Origin: Serratia ficaria
GTDB lineage: Bacteria; Pseudomonadota; Gammaproteobacteria; Enterobacterales; Enterobacteriaceae
Assembly (NCBI RefSeq): GCF_900187015.1
Contig: NZ_LT906479.1
Location: forward strand, 1,612,001-1,676,000
DNA: 64,000 nt
Direction: 5' to 3'
Below are positions 58,175 to 64,000 of the stretch, in pieces. Under the pieces are notes generated by a model. It searched no databases and was not told the origin of the DNA. It saw nothing but the letters and a program-made list of their open reading frames with translations. The translations under genes were made by a program, and so were the position numbers. The first letter of the stretch is position 1. Each line of letters begins with the position of its first letter.

Positions 58175-58837
58175 ATGACATCATTAAGTAAAGAAGCTGC
58201 GCTGGTTCATGCGGCGCTGGAAGAGCGTGGTCTGGAAACCCCATTGCGTGGGGAAGTGCTGGATCGTGAAACGCGTAAACGTCGGATTAAAGAGCACATG
58301 ACCGAAATCATGCAGCTGCTTAATCTTGATCTGTCCGACGACAGCCTGGCGGAAACCCCGCACCGCATCGCTAAAATGTATGTCGATGAGATTTTTTCCG
58401 GCCTGGATTACGCTAACTTCCCGAAAATCACCGTCATCGAAAACAAGATGAAGGTGGACGAGATGGTGACGGTGCGCGACATTACGCTGACCAGCACCTG
58501 CGAACACCACTTCGTGACCATCGACGGCAAGGCGACCGTGGCCTATATCCCGAAAGACTCGGTGATCGGCCTGTCGAAGATCAACCGCATCGTACAGTTC
58601 TTCTCGCAGCGTCCGCAGGTGCAGGAACGTCTGACCCAGCAGATCCTGGTGGCGCTGCAGACCCTGTTGGGCACCAACAACGTGGCGGTATCTATTGATG
58701 CGGTCCATTATTGTGTTAAGGCTCGCGGGATCCGTGACGCGACCAGCGCCACCACCACCACCTCGCTGGGGGGGCTGTTCAAGTCCAGCCAGAATACCCG
58801 CCAGGAATTCCTGCGCGCGGTGCGCCATCATCAGTGA
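58175..58837 (+). CDS. folE: GTP cyclohydrolase I FolE
   Basis: 220 residues. The zinc and active-site residues are visible in [15 protein letters not shown] (Cys, His) and [25 protein letters not shown] is the family signature. It converts GTP to 7,8-dihydroneopterin triphosphate, the first step of folate synthesis. Length equals the E. coli enzyme within two residues. yeiB follows, as in E. coli. Confidence 0.95.
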   Translation: MTSLSKEAALVHAALEERGLETPLRGEVLDRETRKRRIKEHMTEIMQLLNLDLSDDSLAETPHRIAKMYVDEIFSGLDYANFPKITVIENKMKVDEMVTVRDITLTSTCEHHFVTIDGKATVAYIPKDSVIGLSKINRIVQFFSQRPQVQERLTQQILVALQTLLGTNNVAVSIDAVHYCVKARGIRDATSATTTTSLGGLFKSSQNTRQEFLRAVRHHQ

Positions 58838-58904
58838 TGGGCGAACACTCCGGTAACAGGCGCCTGCGGGCGCCTTTTTATTGAGCGGAATACAGCGGTA
58901 AAAA

Positions 58905-60077
58905 ATGAACAATCATCCACTGCCGCGTATCGCCACGCTGGACTGCGTGCGCGGTATCGCCATTCTCGGCATTTTATTGCTGAACATCAGCGCCTTTGGC
59001 CTGCCGAAGGCGGCCTACCTTAATCCGGCCTATCTGGGGATGCCGACCGCGCGCGACGCCTGGACCTGGGCGCTGCTGGATATTTTCGCCCAGGCCAAAT
59101 TCCTGGCGATGTTCGCGCTGCTGTTCGGCGCCGGATTGCACATGCTGCTGCGGCGCGGCAAAAGCTGGATACGTGCCCGCTTGTCGTGGTTGGTGTTGTT
59201 CGGCCTCGGCCACGCGATTTTCCTGTGGGACGGCGATATTCTGCTGGCTTACGGCCTGATCGGCCTGGTGTGCTGGCGGATGATCCGCGAAGCCAAAGAC
59301 ACCTTCCAGCTGTTGAAAACCGGCGTGGTGCTGTACCTGATCGGCGTGGCGGTGCTGCTGCTGCTGGGCTTTATTTCGCATGGCGAACCGGGCGGGTTCT
59401 GGCAACCCGGGGTGGCCGAGCTGCAGTACGAGAAATTCTGGAAGCTGCAGGGCGGCTTCGAAGCCTGGCGCAGCCGCGCCGACCTGTTGTCCTCCAGCCT
59501 GCTGGCCATCGGCGCGCAGTACGGTTGGGAGCTGGCGGGGCTGATGCTGTTCGGCGCCGGGTTGATGCGCAGCGGCTGGCTGCGCGGCGCCTATGCGCCG
59601 GGTTATTACCGCCGGCAGGCGGCCTGGCTGATACCGCTTTCATTGCTGATCCAGCTGCCGGCGGTGGCGCTGCAGTGGCATCTGCACTGGGACTACCGCT
59701 GGAGCGGATTTTTACTGCAGGTGCCGCGCGAGCTGGGCGCGCCGTTGCAGGCCATGGGCTATCTGGCGCTGTGTTACGGCTTCTGGCCGACGCTGTCGCG
59801 CCTGCGCATCGCCCATGGGTTGACGCAGATCGGGCGCATGGCGTTGAGCAACTATCTGCTGCAGACGCTGATTTGCACCACGCTGTTTTACCGGTTCGGC
59901 CTGTATCAGCAGTTCGACCGGCTGCAGCTGCTGGCGTTTGTGCCGCTGGTGTGGCTGGCGAACCTGCTGTTCTCGACGCTGTGGCTGCGATACTTTTCCC
60001 AGGGCCCGGCGGAGTGGCTGTGGCGCAGGCTGACGCTGATGGCGGCCGACAGGCCGGCGGCAAAAACGCAGAATTGA
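58905..60077 (+). CDS. yeiB: YeiB, DUF418-family membrane protein
   Basis: 390 residues with about ten hydrophobic helices. The start RIATLDCVRGIAILGILLLN is the hallmark of the DUF418/acyltransferase-3-like family, and the C-terminal DUF418 part includes LTQIGRMALSNYLLQTLICT. Inner-membrane protein of unknown reaction. Located between folE and galS as in E. coli. Confidence 0.9.
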   Translation: MNNHPLPRIATLDCVRGIAILGILLLNISAFGLPKAAYLNPAYLGMPTARDAWTWALLDIFAQAKFLAMFALLFGAGLHMLLRRGKSWIRARLSWLVLFGLGHAIFLWDGDILLAYGLIGLVCWRMIREAKDTFQLLKTGVVLYLIGVAVLLLLGFISHGEPGGFWQPGVAELQYEKFWKLQGGFEAWRSRADLLSSSLLAIGAQYGWELAGLMLFGAGLMRSGWLRGAYAPGYYRRQAAWLIPLSLLIQLPAVALQWHLHWDYRWSGFLLQVPRELGAPLQAMGYLALCYGFWPTLSRLRIAHGLTQIGRMALSNYLLQTLICTTLFYRFGLYQQFDRLQLLAFVPLVWLANLLFSTLWLRYFSQGPAEWLWRRLTLMAADRPAAKTQN

Positions 60078-60106
60078 GATCCGACGCCGGCAGGTTAAAA
60101 AAATGT

Positions 60107-60141
60107 ATGTAAACGTTTTCTTTCCTGTGACGCAATTCACG
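60107..60141 (+). promoter_or_regulatory. GalR/GalS operator and CRP site of galS
   Basis: ATGTAAACGTTTTCTT (60107-60122) fits the GalR/GalS operator (core GTAAACG). It is followed by TGTGACGCAATTCACG (60126-60141), a good CRP half-pair (TGTGA-N6-TCAC). The spacing resembles the mgl/galS control regions of E. coli and implies glucose repression and auto-regulation. Confidence 0.8.
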
Positions 60142-60206
60142 CTGGGGAGGATGACAAACGGGGTAGGATAGCGCCACTGGCCACTACCCCGACCTCAGGA
60201 TCCCGC

Positions 60207-61244
60207 ATGCCTCCAGCTCACCCGATCACCATCCGCGACGTGGCGAAACGCGCCGGCGTGTCCGTGGCGACCGTTTCTCGCGTGCTGAACCACAGCGCCC
60301 TGACCAGCAAGGAGACGCGTGAACAGGTGCTGCAGGCGGTGGCGGAGCTGGGTTATCGGCCCAACGCCAATGCCCAGGCGCTGGCCACCCAGAGCAGCGA
60401 CACGCTCGGCGTGGTGGTGATGGACGTCTCCGACCCGTTCTTTGGCGCGCTGGTGAAAGCGGTAGACACCGTGGCGCAAAAACACCACAAATACCTGCTG
60501 ATCGGCAACAGCTACCATCAGGCGGACAAAGAACGCCACGCCATCGAAGTCTTGATTCGGCAACGCTGCAACGCGTTGATCGTCCATGCAAAAGCCCTGA
60601 GCGACGCCGAACTTATCGGCTTTCTCGACCAGGTGCCGGGCATGGTGCTGATCAACCGCATCATCGCCGGCTACGAACAGCGCTGCGTCGGGCTGGCTAA
60701 CGTCTGCGGCGCGGAAATGGCGCTGCGGTTGCTGCTGTCGCAGGGGCACCGGCGCATCGGTTATCTCGGCTCCAATCATCCTATCGAAGACGGGCCGCTG
60801 CGCCAGCAGGGCTATGCGCAGGCGATGGCCGCCGCGGGGCTGGCGACGCCCGACAGCTGGCGCGCCTACGGCTCCCCGGATCTGCAGGGCGGAGAGGCGG
60901 CGATGGTCGAGCTGCTGGGGCGCAACCTGCACTTGAGCGCGGTATTCGCCTATAACGATGCGATGGCCGCCGGCGCCATGGCGGTGCTGAAAGAAAACGG
61001 TATCACGGTGCCGCAACATTTCTCGCTGGTGGGCTTCGATGATATCCCGATTGCGCGTTACACCAGCCCCAAGCTCACCACGGTGCGCTACCCGATCGTC
61101 TCGATGGCCACCCTGGCTACCGAGTTGGCGCTGCAGGGCGCAGCAGGGCTGGCGGAGCCTCAGGCCACGCATTTGTTCATGCCGACGCTGGTGCGGCGCC
61201 ATTCCGTCGCCCCCTGGCAAAGTGAGGCGACGGTCACTCTCTGA
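60207..61244 (+). CDS. galS: galactose/mgl operon repressor GalS
   Basis: 345 residues of the LacI/GalR family: HTH and hinge ([30 protein letters not shown]), then a periplasmic-binding-protein-like core. I recognise GalS over GalR from segments such as [20 protein letters not shown] and [14 protein letters not shown]. It represses mglBA(C) and itself until galactose binds. The N-terminus MPPAHP is slightly longer than in E. coli. Confidence 0.93.
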   Translation: MPPAHPITIRDVAKRAGVSVATVSRVLNHSALTSKETREQVLQAVAELGYRPNANAQALATQSSDTLGVVVMDVSDPFFGALVKAVDTVAQKHHKYLLIGNSYHQADKERHAIEVLIRQRCNALIVHAKALSDAELIGFLDQVPGMVLINRIIAGYEQRCVGLANVCGAEMALRLLLSQGHRRIGYLGSNHPIEDGPLRQQGYAQAMAAAGLATPDSWRAYGSPDLQGGEAAMVELLGRNLHLSAVFAYNDAMAAGAMAVLKENGITVPQHFSLVGFDDIPIARYTSPKLTTVRYPIVSMATLATELALQGAAGLAEPQATHLFMPTLVRRHSVAPWQSEATVTL

Positions 61245-61256
61245 ACATTTAATCTT

Positions 61257-61290
61257 GTGTAACCGTTTTCAATCTGTGAGAAAATTCACA
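61257..61290 (+). promoter_or_regulatory. GalR/GalS operator and CRP site of mglB
   Basis: GTGTAACCGTTTTCAA (61257-61272) is a Gal-type operator. TGTGAGAAAATTCACA (61275-61290) is a CRP site with both TGTGA and TCACA halves perfect. A -10-like TATGCT follows at about 61312. The mglB leader is about 190 nt long. Confidence 0.87.
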
Positions 61291-61510
61291 GATTATTAAC
61301 ATCGCGCCGTCTATGCTCTAGGCGTTTTCCGGCGCAAAGGCACTTGCCGCTGCAGTTTTTACCTCGCGCTGACACAGCATTTTCTCGGGAATAACAATAT
61401 CCACGGACGACAGGTTTTTATTGGCAAAACGCCAGGCCTGGGGCGCGCGCACCGCCGGCGCCCCTTGGCGCAATAATGAGTAAGACCCTACACAGAACCG
61501 GAGACAGACA

Positions 61511-62503
61511 ATGAATAAGAAGGTTTTCACCCTGGCCGCAACGGCCGCCGCGATGATGTTCGGCGCCGCAGCCCATGCAGATACCCGTATTGGCGTCACG
61601 ATTTATAAATACGACGACAACTTTATGTCGGTGGTGCGCAAAGCGATTGAGAAGGACGCCAAAGCTTCTCCGGACATCACCCTGCTGATGAATGACTCGC
61701 AAAACGACCAGTCCAAGCAGAACGATCAGATTGACGTGCTGTTGGCCAAGGGCGTCAAGGCGCTGGCGATCAACCTGGTCGACCCGGCCGCCGCGCCGGT
61801 GGTGATCGACAAGGCGCGCGCAAACGATATCCCTATCGTGTTTTACAACAAAGAACCGTCCCGCAAGGCGCTGGACAGCTATGACAAAGCCTATTACGTC
61901 GGTACCGATTCCAAGGAATCCGGCGTGATCCAGGGCGAGCTGATCGCCAAGCACTGGCAAGCCAACCCGGCCTGGGACCTGAACAAAGACGGCCAGATCC
62001 AATACGTGTTGCTGAAGGGCGAACCGGGCCATCCGGATGCCGAAGCGCGCACCACCTACGTGGTGAAAACGCTGAATGAGAAGGGCTTCAAAACCCAGCA
62101 GCTGCAGATGGATACCGCGATGTGGGACACCGCGCAGGCGAAAGACAAAATGGACGCCTGGCTGTCCGGCCCTAACGCCAACAAGATTGAAGTGGTGATC
62201 GCCAACAACGACGCCATGGCGATGGGCGCGGTGGAAGCGCTGAAGGCCCACAACAAATCCAGCATTCCGGTGTTTGGCGTGGATGCGCTGCCTGAAGCGC
62301 TGGCGCTGGTGAAATCCGGCGCGATGGCCGGCACGGTGCTGAACGACGCCGACAACCAGGCGAAAGCCACCTTCGAACTGGCGAAAAACCTGGCCGCCGG
62401 CAAACCGGCCGCCGACGGCACGCAATACAAGATCGAAAACAAAGTCGTGCGCATTCCTTACGTTGGCGTAGATAAAGACAACCTGTCTCAGTTTGTGAAA
62501 TAA
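61511..62503 (+). CDS. mglB: galactose/glucose-binding protein MglB
   Basis: 330 residues: signal peptide (about 1-23, ending AAHADT), then the periplasmic sugar-binding fold with [20 protein letters not shown] and the EF-hand-like calcium loop around DLNKDGQIQ. Close to E. coli MglB. It delivers galactose or glucose to MglAC and can serve the Trg chemoreceptor. GGAG precedes the ATG. Confidence 0.96.
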   Translation: MNKKVFTLAATAAAMMFGAAAHADTRIGVTIYKYDDNFMSVVRKAIEKDAKASPDITLLMNDSQNDQSKQNDQIDVLLAKGVKALAINLVDPAAAPVVIDKARANDIPIVFYNKEPSRKALDSYDKAYYVGTDSKESGVIQGELIAKHWQANPAWDLNKDGQIQYVLLKGEPGHPDAEARTTYVVKTLNEKGFKTQQLQMDTAMWDTAQAKDKMDAWLSGPNANKIEVVIANNDAMAMGAVEALKAHNKSSIPVFGVDALPEALALVKSGAMAGTVLNDADNQAKATFELAKNLAAGKPAADGTQYKIENKVVRIPYVGVDKDNLSQFVK

Positions 62504-62525
62504 GCGCTGAGATAACCCGCAATGA

Positions 62526-62567
62526 CCCCGCCCGCGGCCGCCAACACCAGGAAAGCCGCGGACGGGG
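62526..62567 (+). other. intercistronic hairpin between mglB and mglA
   Basis: Arms CCCCGCCCGCGGC (62526-62538) and GCCGCGGACGGGG (62555-62567) pair with one mismatch. Lacking a U-tract, it is more likely a stability element protecting the mglB message, giving more binding protein than ATPase, than a full terminator. Confidence 0.75.
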
Positions 62568-62605
62568 AAATTTACGATTAAAAGACCGATAAGCCAGGTG
62601 TATTT

Positions 62606-64000
62606 ATGGCCGACAGCCCACGCGAGTTTCTGCTGGAAATGGCGGATATCAACAAGTCGTTTCCCGGCGTCAAGGCATTGGATAATGTGAACCTGCGCGT
62701 TCGTCCGCACTCCATTCATGCATTAATGGGGGAAAACGGCGCGGGGAAATCGACGTTATTGAAATGCCTGTTTGGCATTTATAAAAAAGACAGCGGCAGC
62801 ATCATTTTCCAGGGCCGGGAGGTGGACTTCAAAAGCTCGAAAGAGGCCTTGGAACACGGCGTTTCCATGGTGCATCAGGAGCTGAACCTGGTGTTGCAGC
62901 GCACCGTGATGGACAACATGTGGCTGGGGCGTTACCCGACCAAGGGCATGTTCGTCGATCAGGACAAGATGCTCAAAGATACCCAGGCGATCTTCGACGA
63001 GCTGGATATCGATATCAACCCGCGCGACAAGGTGGGCACCTTGTCGGTATCGCAGATGCAGATGATCGAAATCGCCAAGGCGTTTTCCTACGACGCCAAG
63101 ATTGTGATCATGGACGAACCGACCTCTTCGCTGACGGAGAAAGAGGTGAACCACCTGTTCACCATTATCCGCAAGCTGAAAGAGCGCGGCTGCGGCATAG
63201 TGTATATCTCGCACAAGATGGAAGAGATCTTCCAGCTGTGCGACGAGATCACCATCCTGCGCGACGGCCAGTGGATCGCCACCCAGCCGCTGGAAGGGCT
63301 GGATATGGACAAGATCATCGCCATGATGGTCGGGCGATCGCTCAGCCAGCGTTTCCCCGATCGCCAGAACACGCCGGAAGAGGTGATCCTGGAGGTGAAA
63401 AATTTGACCTCGTTGCGCCAGCCGTCGATCCGCGACGTGTCTTTCGATCTGCACAAGGGGGAAATCCTCGGCATCGCCGGGCTGGTGGGCGCCAAGCGCA
63501 CCGACATCGTGGAAACCCTGTTCGGCATCCGCGAAAAGGTGGCGGGCACCATCAAGCTGCACGGCAAACCGATCAACAACCACTCGGCCAATGAAGCGAT
63601 CAACCACGGCTTTGCGCTGGTTACCGAGGAGCGCCGCTCCACCGGGATCTACGCCTATCTGGACGTGGGTTTCAACTCGCTGATCTCCAATATCCGCAAT
63701 TACAAAAACAAGATTGGCCTGCTGGACAACGCCCGGATGAAGAGCGACACCCAGTGGGTGATCGACGCCATGCGGGTCAAAACCCCGGGGCATCACACCC
63801 ATATCGGCTCGCTGTCCGGCGGCAACCAGCAGAAGGTGATCATCGGCCGCTGGCTGCTGACCCAACCGGAAATTCTGATGCTGGACGAGCCGACGCGCGG
63901 CATCGACGTGGGGGCCAAGTTCGAGATTTATCAGCTGATGACCGAGCTGGCGAAAAAGGGCAAAGGGATCATTATTGTCTCGTCCGAAATGCCGGAGCTT
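62606..64000 (+). CDS. mglA: galactose ABC transporter ATPase MglA (cut by window end)
   Basis: 465 codons are present and the gene continues beyond the window; E. coli MglA is about 506 residues. Two ABC domains: first Walker [10 protein letters not shown] with the switch VHQELNLV and Walker [12 protein letters not shown]; the second half is degenerate at Walker A ([13 protein letters not shown]), as in this sugar-transporter family, with signature [12 protein letters not shown]. It powers MglBC uptake of galactose and methyl-galactosides. The ATG at 62606 follows AGGTG. Not interrupted within the window. Confidence 0.94.
   Translation, partial: MADSPREFLLEMADINKSFPGVKALDNVNLRVRPHSIHALMGENGAGKSTLLKCLFGIYKKDSGSIIFQGREVDFKSSKEALEHGVSMVHQELNLVLQRTVMDNMWLGRYPTKGMFVDQDKMLKDTQAIFDELDIDINPRDKVGTLSVSQMQMIEIAKAFSYDAKIVIMDEPTSSLTEKEVNHLFTIIRKLKERGCGIVYISHKMEEIFQLCDEITILRDGQWIATQPLEGLDMDKIIAMMVGRSLSQRFPDRQNTPEEVILEVKNLTSLRQPSIRDVSFDLHKGEILGIAGLVGAKRTDIVETLFGIREKVAGTIKLHGKPINNHSANEAINHGFALVTEERRSTGIYAYLDVGFNSLISNIRNYKNKIGLLDNARMKSDTQWVIDAMRVKTPGHHTHIGSLSGGNQQKVIIGRWLLTQPEILMLDEPTRGIDVGAKFEIYQLMTELAKKGKGIIIVSSEMPEL

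Overview
The window looks like the chromosome of a Serratia species, close to S. marcescens. It is GC-rich and enterobacterial. Several neighbourhoods match E. coli order: moeB-moeA-iaaA-gsiABCD, yeiG-folE-yeiB-galS-mglBA, and betT divergent from betIBA. A 127-bp ERIC element lies inside the bet operon. No rRNA, tRNA, CRISPR array, transposase or integrase gene was recognised.

Layout. (1) 0.3-9.5 kb: a DeoR regulator, then two paralogous redox modules. Each has a b-type membrane cytochrome and an MsrP-like molybdopterin oxidoreductase, and each lies divergent from its own two-component system. The second module ends in a MxKDx-repeat protein. (2) 9.5-16 kb: choline uptake and glycine betaine synthesis (betT, betI, betB, betA). 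(3) 16-25.3 kb: an FMN glutamate-synthase-like protein, an EAL/LuxR regulator pair, a four-gene type 1-like fimbrial operon and a MarA/Rob-like regulator. (4) 25.4-32.6 kb: mqo, an NmrA-like reductase with its TetR regulator, phoA behind a near-perfect Pho box, a glutathione transferase, and an ArsR regulator divergent from a small monooxygenase-fold protein. (5) 32.6-33.8 kb: an AT-rich islet with a putative effector/immunity pair beside a truncated acetyltransferase gene; the effector start region carries an apparent homopolymer frameshift. (6) 33.9-35.5 kb: ybiT.

(7) 35.6-44.5 kb is the most striking part. It is an accessory island bounded by a perfect 112-bp direct repeat of the 3' end of moeB. 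Its main operon, on the minus strand, encodes a lysine/ornithine-type N-hydroxylase, a zinc-type cupin, a methionyl-tRNA-synthetase-like ligase, a DAO-type FAD oxidase, an MFS exporter, an ATP-grasp ligase and a solute-binding-protein-like protein without a signal peptide. The first four match the hydrazine (N-N bond) forming machinery known from actinobacterial pathways such as s56-p1, triacsin and pyrazomycin. Here cupin and ligase are separate, overlapping genes. The ATP-grasp enzyme suggests that the hydrazine unit is ligated into a small peptide-like product, which the MFS protein would export. The product is unknown to me.

(8) 44.4-53.7 kb: moeB, moeA, a DUF924 gene, iaaA and gsiABCD (glutathione import). 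(9) 53.7-57.9 kb: glutathione-dependent formaldehyde detoxification (yeiG, frmA), a PtrR-like LysR regulator and a divergent YbfB/YjiJ-type transporter. (10) 58.2-64 kb: folE, yeiB, galS, and mglB-mglA with CRP and GalR/GalS sites; mglA runs off the window.

All functions are inferred from recognised families and motifs read by eye; no database search was run.
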